A DNA stretch of 64,000 bases from Monodelphis domestica (GCF_027887165.1 NC_077228.1:186063994-186127993); one strand, 5' to 3'; counted from the stretch's first letter, positions 1 to 11,273 are shown. Notes: generated by a model from the sequence alone, not told the origin. Numbers and translations are program-made.

Positions 1-225
1 AATGGATAGAGTACTAGACCTAGTTTCATAAAGATCTGAATTAAAATCCCAATTCAGGCACTTATTAGCTATGTGACCTTAGATAAGTTACTTAACCTCT
101 GAGTTTCCCTGACTCTACAATGGGGTTAATAATAGCACCTACCTCTCAGAGGATCAAATGGCATAATATTTGTAAAATGCTGATTATATGAATATTAGCT
201 ATTATTATATAGCTATTATTCCTCT
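1..225 (+). repeat. THER/MIR-type SINE, cut by window start
   Basis: CORE-SINE body with the usual order: a 'tgtgacctt...aagttacttaacctctgag' block, then a short 'tacaatggggttaataatagcacct' block, then a 'tttgtaaaatgctgattat' tail. The tRNA-like head lies at or beyond base 1. Old and diverged. Confidence 0.75.
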
Positions 226-261
226 TGCTCTCCACTTTCTTCATCATCATTGCTATCATCC

Positions 262-445
262 TCACTTTAAAAATTAAGATCCTTATCTTTCATCTTAGAA
301 TTAATACTGGGTATTGGTTCCAAGGCAGAAGAGGGGTAATGGCTAGGCAATTGGGGTTAAGTGACTTGCTCAGGGTGGAACAGCTAGAAAGTATCTGAGG
401 CCAGATTAAAGTACAAGACCTCTTGTCTAAATTACTTGGTCTTAA
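262..445 (-). repeat. SINE1-type SINE
   Basis: Read on the plus strand it starts with the reversed tail (ccttatctttcatcttagaa) and runs through 'ggcagaagaggggtaatggctaggcaattggggttaagtgacttgctcaggg'-type core to a degraded head near 440. The same layout recurs at least ten times in the window. Confidence 0.8.
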
Positions 446-519
446 TTCTCTTGGATTTAGAATCCTAGATTTAGGGTTAAAAGGAATCTTGTCAGCCTTC
501 AAGTCCATATTCTGCAACC

Positions 520-672
520 CCCTCCCCATTTTGCAGAGGAGGAAACTGAGGTCCACAGATATTAAGTCATTTTCCTGAAATCATAAAACTGCTAAGTTCT
601 GAAGTATGGTTTGAATTGAGGGCCTCCTGACTCTGAGTCTACTTCTCTATTTACTAAACAATACTGCCTCTC
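520..672 (-). repeat. MIR-type SINE fragment
   Basis: Reversed CORE block ('ttttgcagaggaggaaactgaggtc', 'aagtcattttcctgaaatcat') followed by a reversed B-box-like 'tttgaattgagggcctcctgactctgag'. From 673 to 1369 I see only weak repeat relics: a MIR-like 'atcaaagaatcttaaaattgaaagagacctta' at 765-830 and an L2-antisense-like 'cctaatatttgccaggcactgtgccag' at 878-905. There is no gene signal. Confidence 0.65.
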
Positions 673-1369
673 AATGAGAATTATACTTAAAATTATATTG
701 TCAGAGAGTAGCTTATGCACTAGGAAAAAATGAGTCAATTAATGCTCTTTAATAATACAATCACAGAATCAAAGAATCTTAAAATTGAAAGAGACCTTAG
801 AAGTCATCTATTTCAACATCCTACCCAATAAATAAATTATCTTTATAATCAATCAATCCACAAGCAATCATTAATCACCTAATATTTGCCAGGCACTGTG
901 CCAGAAGTTGGAGCATGGGTGCCTTCAGGGATTCTATCTGGGGAAACAACACATAAACATATACAAAATATATAAATGCAAGGCCACTTTGCAGGGAAGG
1001 CATACTTGTGGGTAGTTCACAGCCTCTGCTAGGAAGTAATTCCTCATATTGAACCAAAATTGATTTCTCTGTTAATTTTCACTCCTCGTCCTCACTCTGG
1101 CTTCTGGCACTATATGCAATAAGTACAATCCCTGTTTTACATGAAATTGTGAACTCCTGCAATACCCTATCCCCATTACCTTTATTCAGCATAGGCTCTT
1201 AAAATATCAATTAGGGATTAGAAGAGTAGATTATCTATTAGCTCCTCCTGCTCACCATCAATTTAAGCTCTTTTTTTCCTTTATTACTGACCCTCTGCTC
1301 TGGCCAACGTTATCTTTGAGATCCTCAACAATTATAAATATTCCTGCCTTTATAAATATTTCCTCTTTG

Positions 1370-1925
1370 GATAGCTTTTGGTGCAGTGGAGAGTGAAAGT
1401 TCTGGAGTCAGGAAGACCTGAGTTCAAATGCAACCTCAGACATTCACTAGCTGTGTAATCCTGGGCAAGTTACTTAAATTTCTGCTTACCTCAATTTCCT
1501 CAGTTATAAAATCTACTTTTAAGGGTATCAAAGAAATTTAAGGGTATTTAAGAGGATCAAAGGAGTTAAAATTTATAAAAAGTGCTTAGGGGCCAGCTAA
1601 GTGACTCAATTAAAAAAAAAAAAAGAAGAGCAAGGCTGGGAGTCAGGAAGACCAGAGTTCAAATCTGGTCTCAGATACTTACTTCCTAGCTGTATGACCT
1701 TGGGTAAGTCACTTAACCCCTATTGCCTAGTCTTTTCTGCTCTTCTGCTTTAGAACCAATGCCCAGTATTGATTCTGGATGGAAATGTATGATGGAAAGT
1801 AAGTTTTTTTTTTTTTTAAGTGCTTAGCACAGTGCCTAAGTAAGTCATTTAACAGTTTGCCTCAATTTTCTCACCTGTAAAATGAGCAAGACAAGGAAAT
1901 AACAAACTATTCACAATTATCTCTT
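1370..1925 (+). repeat. Older MAR1/THER-type SINE, split by a SINE1 insertion
   Basis: The 5' part is 1370-1589 (head 'tggtgcagtggagagtgaaa', B-box-like 'gagttcaaatgc', core 'ctgggcaagttacttaa'). A related tail resumes at 1818 ('tttgcctcaattttctcacctgtaaaatgag') after the SINE1 at 1590-1817. The duplicated 10-mer aagtgcttag marks both sides. The 1818-1925 part could itself be a second partial SINE. Confidence 0.65.
1590..1817 (+). mobile_element. SINE1-type SINE with target-site duplication
   Basis: Head at 1590, B-box 'agttcaaatctgg', core 'cttgggtaagtcacttaacccc', 3' part 'gaaccaatgcccagtattgattctggatgg', then a T-rich end at 1804-1817 where an A tail would be expected. It is flanked by perfect 10-bp direct repeats aagtgcttag (1580-1589 and 1818-1827), so both ends are defined. 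An A-rich run of about 13 sits unusually inside the head at 1612-1624. Confidence 0.85.
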
Positions 1926-1929
1926 TTTA

Positions 1930-2235
1930 TTGTATTCCCCCCCCAGTTGCATGCAGAAACAATTTTCATGACTTAAAAATTATTTCTGAGAAAAATATAT
2001 AACAAGAACACTTTGCAAATATAGTTAAAAGACAAAAACAATTAAGAAAATCCATACCTATACAACAGGATAAGGAACAATAAGCTATATAGTTAAAATG
2101 CACATTTGGATTTTTCACTTTAGTTATCTATTCAAGGATAACATTGTGACCTTTTAAAGAGAAAGTCTAGATTTCTTTCATCATTACTTTCATTTTTTTT
2201 AAACCCTTACCTTCCATCTTAGAATCAATACTTTC
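1930..2235 (-). repeat. Probable antisense L1 3' scrap and SINE1 tail scrap
   Basis: 1940-2100 has the character of a reversed L1 3' UTR ('ttgcatgcagaaacaatttt', 'gacttaaaaattattt') but is very diverged. 2196-2235 is only the reversed SINE1 tail ('aaacccttaccttccatctt'). From 2236 to 2645 I see no recognisable element or gene. Confidence 0.35.
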
Positions 2236-2649
2236 TAAGGAAGTGTGAATGATAGGGTTGAAAATGATCCAGCACTGCAAAGCTTCTGTGTCAATCAGCA
2301 GTGGGATCAGGATTGTGGGGTGACTGTCATGGTACAGAATTTACTCTCAGTTTAGGAAGGGGGTTAACACTGCCCCTTGAGGGAAGAGAAAGGCTTGGGA
2401 ATATCAGGCGCTTACTGCAGGGAATCTCTCTTCCCAGTGTCATCTGAGACAGCTTCCCTATTTTATCTATTACTATTTCAATTATTTTTGATAATGAGGT
2501 GCTAATATTGGTTGTTTTTTTCATATCTCTCCCCTGCTGCAAACTCTTGAGTATAATTTGAGTATTAAAAGGGGCCTTTATGATGAAGGCCAAGACCAGG
2601 GTTTCCAATCTTTGTCTTGATATCCTCTATTAAATATGAAAGGAACATG

Positions 2650-2838
2650 ATATTAGGGCTAGGGAGATGTAATCAGGAGAATTTGGATTCCAATCTTACC
2701 TAATTAGCTCTGTAACAGAGTAAATCACATTAACTTTTTTGGGTCTCAATTTTTCTCATTTGTAAAATAAGAGGATTGGGCTTGTCCTCCAAGGTCCTCT
2801 ACAAATTTTAACCTATATTCCTAAATTCTAGAATTTAT
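2650..2838 (+). repeat. MON/THER-type SINE
   Basis: Core 'taaatcacattaactttttt' then 'ctcatttgtaaaataagaggattggg' and a 'gtcctctacaaattttaacctatattcctaaattctag' end, the layout of the 'tctgtaaaatgagggggttggactagatgacc' class. Followed by a short (AT)n at 2841-2855. From 2870 to 3490 there is only a MIR-like stub at 3155-3245. Confidence 0.7.
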
Positions 2839-3491
2839 CATATATATATATATACACATAAAACAGCTTCATTTTTCATGAAAGTTTATTCAGTACAGAA
2901 TTTTTTTAAAACATTACTTCTTTTAGACTACTTTACTGAGAATAATATGATTATTTATACTCCACCCCAATAACTTCTTGGAGAAGGTTTTATACTCCTC
3001 TGGAGGTATTTGCATAACCTCTGTTTGAGAATCTTCAATCTATTCCAACTCTTTCATTTTTCAGAGGAGGAAATTGAGAAAACTTCTGGAGATTATACAA
3101 AGTCGCAAAAGAAAGCTTATTGAGGCTGACCTGAACTGTAATCAGAAGGATCTGGAATTTCACAAACTCAAAGACTGTTGGAACTTGAAGGGACCTTAAA
3201 AACTACCTTGTCCAAACTCTTCATTTCAGAAAGGAGGAAACAGAAGTGTATAGTTATTACTGCAGCATATACAAGAATCCCACTTTCTTATGTCTTCTTT
3301 TAGTGAGATTGTTAAAATTTTGTCCTTGTCCAGGGCATCAACCTTTCAGAGAAGCAGACTCTGTACAAGGAACTGAGGAGAGAGTAGGGATCTTCAGCCC
3401 TCATATGTGCATGCTGGGTTCCAGCTCCTCTTCTAGTTGACAGGAAAGTTTAAGAGGCAAGGAAGGACAAAATTTAAGAAAGATAAGGACC

Positions 3492-3692
3492 TCAGGAGAG
3501 GCAACATGGTATAGTAGATAGGGCATTGACCTTGGATTCAGATGGAACTATGTTCATATCCTGATAATCATGAAATTCTTGGAAAGTCACTTAACTTTTC
3601 TGTGCCTCAATTTCCTTATCTGTAAAATGGAGAAATTGGAATCAATAGTCTCTCAGCTATCAGCTTCTACCTCTATATCTATGATCCTATTG
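3492..3692 (+). repeat. MON-type SINE, near full length
   Basis: Head 'ggcaacatggtatagtagatagggca', core 'aaagtcacttaacttttctgtgcctcaatttcc', then 'ctgtaaaatggagaaattgg' and a terminal 'ctatatctatgatcctat'. All expected blocks are present in order. Confidence 0.8.
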
Positions 3693-3699
3693 TTGAAAG

Positions 3700-4685
3700 C
3701 CTAGATGAGTTTTCTGCCTTGCCCTACTTGACATCCCCCTCATTTTCTTTCCTCTTCTCATTCACAACTCCTTCCACTTCCATCCACAACAGATGGCTGA
3801 ATATCCCTGGGCTTGGAAAAGCCTTTCCTCTTCCTGTCATCCAGGTTTAGGTCCTTTAGATTGCCTAGGGCCCTGAAGAGCCCCTTTTGAACTATTTTTA
3901 ATCTCTTTCTCTGGCTCCAAATCTAGAGACTCTTTGTTTCACAAGTCTGACCCTGTCTCCCTTCTCTGACATTACTCACAGAAAGTCCTGGATGCCCCTT
4001 TTTTAGAGGATGAGTTGGAGAATAGGTAAAAGGATTACACTTGCAGTCTACCACTGGTTCCCTTTTCCTTCCTGTTTCACCAGGAAGAAAATGTGAGACA
4101 GTTCATGTAGGATTACTATTGTGGGTGCTTAGGTCCAACTTAATGAAATGAGGCTGAGACTGAGCCTTGTTTCCTATTCCTAGGCTGGGCTAGAGTTGGT
4201 GTTCTACCAGCTAAGCTTCTGCTGATTCCATGAGGCACAGCAATAGCTGAACTGCCCATCTATCTGGAGCAGGATTCCACTCTCATCTCTATTCTCATTA
4301 TCATGGCACCAGCCCTGCCCTCCCAGAGTTTCATACCTCAAACATAGCGTCTCTGCTTTCTTTCAAGTGCTGTCCAAGATGCCTAAATTCCCTGCCCTGG
4401 GACAAACCTGGTGGCCCACCTTGCTCATGGCTCTGATGACTGGTACAGTGGGAGCTGGCCTGCTAAAAAAATCAAGTCAGTAGAAGCTGGTTTGGGAACA
4501 GTGGGAACTGTCAGTGCAGCAGGGGCTACAGCAGCAGCAGTCAAAAGGAAGAGAGCAGGTCCCAAAGAGAAAATGAGCTAAGTGATAAAAGGAAAAAGCT
4601 ATTTCAAGTAAACCTAGGAATGAGGAATTACTGAGAGGTAGGAATAATCCTAACTCATTGATATATCAGACATAATAATGCAAAT
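3700..4685. other. No recognised gene or repeat; relatively GC-rich part
   Basis: About 1 kb without a family I can name. 4380-4580 is richer in G and C than its surroundings and contains a short ATG-initiated frame from 4380 with a hydrophobic stretch, but the frame stops at about 35 codons. No splice-site pairing or family match could be established. Confidence 0.5.
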
Positions 4686-4689
4686 ATTA

Positions 4690-4940
4690 ATGATAACTAG
4701 CATTTATGTACTGACTATGTGCCAGATACTGTGTACTTTTTACTGTTATCTTATTTGATTCATATAAGAACCCTGGGAAGTAGGTATTGTTATGACCCCC
4801 ATTTTACAATTGGAAAAACTAAGGCAAACATGTCAAATTACTTTCCAGACAACATACAGACAGTAAGGCAGGATATGAATTCAGGTTTTCGTAACTCTAG
4901 GCATGGTGCTCTATCCAATATACCACCTAGCTTCCTTAAA
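4690..4940 (-). repeat. MIR-type SINE, near full length
   Basis: Reversed layout: 'ctagcatttatgtactgactatgtgcca', 'ttatttgattcatataagaaccctgggaagtagg', 'ccccattttacaattgg', 'gatatgaattcagg' (reversed B box), ending 'ccacctagcttcct'. It explains the short open frame on the plus strand here. Confidence 0.75.
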
Positions 4941-5174
4941 AATAAATAAAGAAGGGAAATATTACTTTTTTCTCTTTTTATTCCAATCATTAATAAACCT
5001 CTCCTTCATTTGCTTGTTTCATAAACTTTATTATTTGAATGAGGGTCTTTAGAGTGACAGAATCAAATTCGAGTATGTCCAGGAGCTGAACTCTGTGTCA
5101 ACTGATCCATTTATTAAGTGACTGTGTTATTACTGAAAAGCTTGAAACAAGTATATATTAGCTCAGAACTAAGA

Positions 5175-5345
5175 TGACAGGATCATAGATTTAGAACTGA
5201 TGGGAATTGATTGAGTCCAATTTTCATTTTTTTTAAATGTTGAAACTGAGTCTTGGTGAAAGTTAAATGGTTTGTGCAGACTCATGCGGTCATTAAATGT
5301 CTATGGTGGCATTTGAACCCAAGTCTCTTTGATCTACCACCTTCT
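5175..5345 (-). repeat. MIR-like SINE fragment
   Basis: Blocks 'catagatttagaactgatgggaa', 'gttgaaactgagtcttgg' and 'ggcatttgaacccaagtctctt' in the reversed MIR order. From 5346 to 5996 I recognise nothing. Confidence 0.6.
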
Positions 5346-5997
5346 CTCACTCACCTGAAACCACAAATTTGACAAACTACTCCATGACTATTGGAAACAT
5401 AGGATGGATTATGTAGTCTTTGGGAAAATGCTTTTACAACCAGCTGACTTTACCTACCAAGTGCTACTATCCCTATCTTAATTCCTATGCTTAGATTTAC
5501 CAGTATTTCCTTGTCAGTTAGTTCCAGGATAGCTTCTCTTAATTTTCCATCTTTCCATGACAGGATGCAAACCAAAAGAATATAGACAACTAAGTGGGGG
5601 GATGGTGGCAATGAGGTATTGGAGGGCAGAGGTATGAGAAATTTGTTGTGTCTGGAACTATGATGAAATGAACTCTTGATACCTCAGAATGTGACCTTTA
5701 TAATAGACAACCCTGAGTGATTTCTAGCCTGAGCTCTCTGGGTTTGATTTAAGAGCTTGTCTAGAGGCTGGAAAGACTGGTGCATTTCAGAAAACCAGAA
5801 TTTTGCTGCTCATTTCTGGTAGATAAGAACCTTGACCTTCCTGGAAAAGCAAGGAAAAATAAGTAAAAAGAAGCTCAATGGGAGTGACCACCTGTCTCTT
5901 CCAGAACTCAAGAATAGACCTGGGAGGATATAGCTATGCTGGACTAGAGTTTCTACCTTGGAGTCTTTCTACCTTTTAATTAATAATGTGATATATG

Positions 5998-6556
5998 GGG
6001 TGTTCATGGAGGACTAGCACCTTTGGTGTGAGGCCTTGCAGAAGAACCCTTTTCAGGGCTCTTACCTACCTTTGGTGTCCACCTGTCATCCAACTCTCAC
6101 TTGTGACTCCAAGAAGCAGTAGAATGTGCAGTGACCACATCATGGTAAAACCAGCTTGGCAAATGGGCCAGAGGATAACTGACAGGCTTTAAATCTATCT
6201 GTGATCTAGGAGGATGTCTATCCCAAGCATGTGAAGACTCTTCTCAGTGGAATGGATGGACAAGGACAATTTGTTCCAATGGCCACGAAGGTGGCTGAAG
6301 CAAATTATATTGTGGAGTGATTAGAACTTAGTCAGATATCAAAGATGCCAAGATCATCCACTGCATCCCAGACCATTGCCAGTTATCCTGACTTTTGACT
6401 TGCCACTGTACTTCGATGGCTGAAGAAAGAATGAGGTCAATGACTGTGCAATTCTTCCATAATTCAATCTAATTCAAGCACAAGACAAGATCTCATTCAT
6501 CATATTGTCTTTAGCCTACTTTGAAAAAAGAAGACAAACAAGAACAATAACAACAA
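5998..6556 (+). repeat. Unclassified interspersed repeat, copy 1 (about 560 bp)
   Basis: Aligns by eye along its length with 44728-45243, and in its last 250 bp with 50655-50907. Shared landmarks are 'gtgttcatggaggact', 'cacctttggtgtgagg', 'atcaaagatgccaag', 'cttgacttttgtcttgcca' and a terminal 'gaagaacaaa' with CAA/AAC units. The (AAC)n-like end suggests a non-LTR or SINE-type retroposon, perhaps linked to RTE or L2. The family name is not certain. Confidence 0.7.
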
Positions 6557-6559
6557 TTA

Positions 6560-6715
6560 AGGGATTTGGAGGTAGAAGAACTGAATTTGAGTTCCAACTC
6601 TATGACTTACCCCCAGGTGTGACTCAATTCTCTGGGACTCAGCTACCTCATCTGTAAAATGAACTAGATGTTTTCTAAGGTCCCTCCCTTCTCTAAAGAA
6701 CCTGATCCAATAAAT
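6560..6715 (+). repeat. MON-type SINE
   Basis: Body 'tatgacttacccccaggtgtgactcaattctctgggactcagc' then 'catctgtaaaatgaactagatg' and 'ctaaggtccctccc'. It abuts the AAC tail of the preceding repeat. Confidence 0.7.
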
Positions 6716-6779
6716 TTCCATAGCTACATATGAAAAGTTTCTGTTTCTTCTCTGTGTAGCCAGAGGTAGCTTTGAGGGG

Positions 6780-7060
6780 TTAGAGGTAGCTAGATGGCAC
6801 CGGGGATAGAGTATTAGACATGGAGTCAGAAAGACTCTAGAAGGACTGGAGTTCAAATCCAGCCTTACACATTTACTAGCTATGCAATCTTGGATGTCAC
6901 TTAAAATCTTTCTGTCTTAGTTTCCTAATCTGTAAATTAGGGATATATATAGCACCTACTTCCTAGGGTTGTTGTAGGGATAAAATAATACTTGCAAAAT
7001 GCTTTGTAAACCAAAGAGCACTGTATAAGTGCTAGCTATCTTTGTCATTTTCATCATTGT
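6780..7060 (+). repeat. THER1-type SINE, full length
   Basis: Has all sections: head 'gaggtagctagatggcac', B box 'ggagttcaaatccagcc', core 'gatgtcacttaaaatctt', then 'gggttgttgtagggataaaataa' and tail 'tgcttgtaaacc...gctagctatc'. From 7061 to 7500 I see no recognised feature. Confidence 0.8.
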
Positions 7061-7499
7061 TTTTGATGTTATATGCATTGCTGCTGAATGCCTCAAGGCC
7101 CTAATGGGGACTCCTCTTTGGTTTTATGGACAAACTGCACTGGTGCTTTGGTTATTCTCCTTGGAATTCCAAAGCCAGCCTTTGATAATGTGCCTCTTCA
7201 GTCAGATTTATGTCTTGTTTTCTTTTTGGGCTACTTCCACTAGGTAAACCAAGCAGCAGTTCTAGCTCCAAGCAGTGAATAGGACCTAGTTTCAGATCAG
7301 AGGACAAATGGACAACAGGGCACTTTCCATCATTGTACATAGAATCCAATGCCTTACTTATGATTAGGGGGGCTTCTTATTACTCCCTGATGTGATTTAA
7401 TATATTGACTTTAAGCATTACAAGTCCTTTCTTGGACAGTCAGTGCAAATGGAATTATCCCAATAGTTTAAGGATCTACTGAATTGGCAAGATAAGAGA

Positions 7500-7590
7500 C
7501 TAATACTCCTCCTCTATAAAATGAGAGGGTTGAACTCTCTGACATTTAAGGTCCCTTCCAACACTAAGATTCAATGATTTTACTCCAAAT
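7500..7590 (+). repeat. MON-type SINE 3' fragment
   Basis: 'ctctataaaatgagagggttgaactctctgacatttaaggtcccttccaacactaagattc' is the 3' half of the MON-type consensus seen intact at 3492-3692. 7591-8149 holds nothing I can identify. Confidence 0.65.
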
Positions 7591-8146
7591 TGCCCCCTAT
7601 TAAACTTTTACTATGTGTGTTCTGGGAAGTGGGGGAAGACACGGAGTTTCATATAAAGTTGGCTTGCCACAAAGGGTCATGCAATTAAGAAATCCCCATT
7701 AATGGTGGGTAGGCTTTTCTAGCAAGTTCTATTTTACCTTAATTACAGTAATGATAACAAAGTCAATGAACTTACCACCTTTCAGATAAGTGCCTTAACA
7801 TGTTTTATTCAGAAGCTGAACCATTCCAACAGGGCTGTGTATAGCACATTCTGTCCAGAAACTATATCATCCAATTAGATCTTGCAATTCTGAAGTTAGA
7901 AAAGGTGAAAGCTAGGGATGGAAATGTCAGGTGTTGTTAACCCAATGCTTACTGACATGGAGAGCTTTTAAAAATATTGTTGTTAACTTGTCCCTGGAAT
8001 TGGTATTTGGGGCCACAATTTCTGTTGCAAATAAGTCTATCAGTGAACGACCAAGTTGCATGTTTAAATATTATCTGACTTCCATCCCTCAAAGTGGCAT
8101 ATAGATAAGTACCTAATGGCATGGACTAACATCTCTATCTTCATAT

Positions 8147-8149
<3 letters not shown>

Positions 8150-8186
<37 letters not shown>
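8150..8186. repeat. (CA)n microsatellite
   Basis: 37 nt of uninterrupted CA dinucleotide, about 18 units. Confidence 0.98.
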
Positions 8187-8188
<2 letters not shown>

Positions 8189-8358
8189 TTGAGCTCTATC
8201 CAACCTTTTCTACTTATTACCTACATACCCACACCCATGGTCCTTTCCACTTCAACCCAAATATTTCTTTTCAATCCATCCTCAATTACCTATAAACATG
8301 AACCCTCTACTTCTACCCCACAGTTATAGATAGCTTTATTTTTCCTGTCTTATCAATC

Positions 8359-8454
8359 TTCCTTCCTTCCTTCCTTCCTTCCTTCCTTCCTTCCTTCCTT
8401 CCTTCCTTCCTTCCTTCCTTCCTTCCTTCCTTCCTTCCTTCCTTCCTTCCTTCC
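8359..8454. repeat. (TTCC)n microsatellite, 24 units
   Basis: 96 nt of pure TTCC, then more pyrimidine-only sequence to 8519, giving 162 nt with no purine on the plus strand from 8358. It lies directly at the tail end of the reversed SINE1 that follows, consistent with growth from that SINE's A-rich tail. Translations across it are lysine/glutamate-rich artefacts. Confidence 0.97.
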
Positions 8455-8519
8455 TCTTTTTCTCCTCCCCTCCTTCTTCCCCTCTTCCTCTTTCTCCTCC
8501 TTCTCTTCCTTCTCCTCCT

Positions 8520-8702
8520 GTACCTTCAATCTCAGAATCATTATTATGTTTTGGTTCTAAGACAGAAGAGTTGTAAAGGCTAGGCAATGGGAGTTAACTT
8601 GTTCAGGGTCACACAGCTAGGGAGTATCTGGGGCCAAATTTGAATCCAGGAATCCCAGTCTTTAGGCTTGGTTCTCAATCCACAGAGTCACCCTGGTGTC
8701 CC
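8520..8702 (-). repeat. SINE1-type SINE
   Basis: Reversed copy: 'taccttcaatctcagaatcattatta', 'ggttctaagacagaagagttgtaaaggctaggcaatggg', 'gggtcacacagctagggagt', 'aaatttgaatccaggaa'. The tail side faces the TTCC tract. 8703-9711 holds nothing recognised. Confidence 0.85.
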
Positions 8703-9711
8703 CCTCGCTACTCTTCTTAATATCTATCTTGACTTGACAGACCATAGAAATCTTGTGATAAATTGAGATAGATAAAATGAAAGGGGAGTGCTGGTTGTAG
8801 CAAAGTAGTATAGTTTTCTAGGTATATCTAGGAGAGGCCATTCATAGAATCTGTGTGGTAAGGGTCCATTGAGACCAACATGACCTTGAATAAAAATTCC
8901 TTGTACAATATATCCAACAAATGGCTATGAAATCTTTGCTTGCCCATCTCCAGAAAAGGAGAACCTATTTCCTTCAGAAGTAGCCTTTCTAGTTTTAGAT
9001 GATTTTTTTTCTCATTAGGAAATTATTTCTAACTTTGGTTCAGTAGCCAGGATGTTAAAAAATTTGCCATATTCCTTTCTGTTTAACACACAGAGTACTT
9101 ATGAATTGGGAAATATACAATCATTAGGTATAGACATAAATATCCCCAGAGAATAGTGGAGTTTGTTAGTTATGCTTCTTTTATTTCCCTGCAAATAACA
9201 GGTTCCCTCTTGGTATTTCTCTGCTGCTTACACTAACCTAATTAAATAAAAGGAGAAAAAAATTCTAGGGAATGTCTCATACTAATGAGCTAGCAAGGAG
9301 CATATCAATATGACAGAACATTCTGACATTCTCACTAAGAAATCTGAAAGTTTAATGTTCAGCTCCCAATTTTATTCATGATGAGGACTGTCTGTGCTGA
9401 ATTTATCTGATGTAACAAGCTAACTTGAATTCTTCCCCTCTGCTCTTGTTTTCTTTTTTAAGACATTATTTTCTTTTTTGTTATTCTGAAATTAACAAAC
9501 ACCAACAAAATGAGCATTTCCATACAATGAAGACAACATATTTCTCTGCTTTTGCTCGCTAGGATTATGGTTAGCACTCAGGTCAATTACTAGGGCCTTG
9601 AGATATTGTCTGAGGAAGCTTAGCTCTGCAGGGCAGATCGGCATAGTTGAGGGCAGCAGAAAGGCATAAGAAGAAGACTTTAAAACTTGAGACAAAGTTT
9701 CTTTTGTTTTT

Positions 9712-9950
9712 AAATTGTTTTTCAGTCATTTCTAACTTTTGTGACCATGTTTGGGGTTTATTGTCAAAGATACTAGAAAGATTTGTCATTTCCTTCTCCA
9801 ACTGAGAGAGATGAGAAAACTTAGGCAAACTAACAGAATTAAGCAGCTTGTCCAGAGTCCTCCAGTTAGTAAGTGTGAGTCTGGATTTGAACTCAGGTCT
9901 TTCTGGCTCCAGGCTAGGCATTCTATTTACTGTCCTGCTTAGATGTCCCG
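9712..9950 (-). repeat. MAR1-type CORE-SINE
   Basis: Reversed MAR1: 'gtttttcagtcatttctaacttttgtgacca', 'gtcaaagatactagaaagatttgtcatttccttctcc', 'gatgagaaaacttaggcaaac', 'tttgaactcaggtctttctggctcc'. The open frames reported on both strands here are shadows of it. 9951-11094 has no recognised element apart from AT-rich unique-looking DNA. Confidence 0.85.
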
Positions 9951-11094
9951 CACAGTCTTTTGCCAGCATAGCTTCATGAATTTGTCACAAGGAAGTGAGC
10001 TGATTCCCTGCTACTAGTACAAGGTGAAGATTTAGCAACTAAAATACAAAACCTGACAAACTTCCCAAGTATTTACAGTGGGTAAGGCAATACAATAAAC
10101 ATTGGAAAGACCATGGCCAACTGGAGAACAGAGCCATTTCTTGGAAGAATTCTTGAAATATGGCTTTACTAACTGTAGTGGGAATGTATAGTTGAATTTG
10201 AGTGAACATTGTAGCTTAACCTTATTCTTTTGAAGTGTTTGGGTTTAATGCAATAAACTATCATATCATACCAGTAAATGTTGGAAAATTTAGCGTTAGC
10301 GGACAGTCATAGAGGTTGAAATTTGAAAGATAAGTAAGGAATAAGGAGGGACTCCAAATATATTGCTGCTATTTAATTCAGACAATGTAAGTGATGAAAT
10401 ATTGTCAAGAAAAGATGTTGAGAATGCCAAGCCAAAGGAGTGGTGAGGAATGGATGTCAAAGGTGCTAAAGCTAGGTTGAAGATATCAGGAGAGCAGGAT
10501 CCAGAATATAGAAAGCTAGAAAAGGTTTAGGAATAGTAGGCAGGCTGGATATCAGTAACGTAGTCCTTTCCTTTGATCTATTCGCACTGACTATATCTTC
10601 TCTGGTTTCTTAAAGTGGCTAAGATTAGGCAGTATGAACTGCACAAAAACAGTTTCACCCTCAGTAGATTTTAGAGGAGGATTTGCAAAGAAGGGATAGT
10701 ATAAGGACTAGCATTAGACTATCTTCTCCTGAAGGCACTTGGTAAATGGTTAAATGGATAGAATTCAGGGGTGTGCTGATAAAGTGTTTAATAATTAGCT
10801 TCTCCAAAAAAAAGTATGCATGACACACTTTTAAGTTTATCTCTGTTGTTGACATTTTCTCATCATTTAAGTCCAAATAATCAATAAATCAGCACAACCT
10901 TGACAGAGTTAGTGTGATAATAGTTAATCAAATGTATATACCACAGGCAGACATCAACAATGAACCTGAATAAATTTATTGTCATCAGCATCAATATTAA
11001 AAGCATTATTTTTGAGTAATGATTACATATAGGACAAGATGAAGGCACCTCGTTCTCCTTCAGTTACTCAGAACAAGGCACTAAGCAAAGGGTT

Positions 11095-11273
11095 ATGTCA
11101 CCGGATGTAGTACAGTATGTGAGTGACACCACGCTTTGTGGCACCGCCATATACAATGCTCCTCTCCCTGACCACCAATGAAAGAGGTGCCCTTTCCAGA
11201 AGTGCTGTGAGGGCTGGATAAATGACCTCAGGAGGCCACATGTGGACCATGGGCTGTAGTTTGGGGACCCCTG
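11095..11273 (-). mobile_element. Nonautonomous hAT-like DNA transposon, one end
   Basis: Ends at 11273 with 'ctgtagtttggggacccctg', the reverse of the widespread hAT (Charlie-like) end that starts 'caggggtccccaaact'. Internal 'aatgacctcaggaggccacatgtgg' also fits that class. The opposite inverted repeat is not evident, so the far end is probably truncated near 11095. Higher GC and a few CpGs set it off from its surroundings. Confidence 0.6.

Noticed and set aside
8336..8587. Lys/Glu/Gly-rich frames on the minus strand
   Set aside because: Translation of the TTCC tract and the adjoining pyrimidine run, ending in a SINE.
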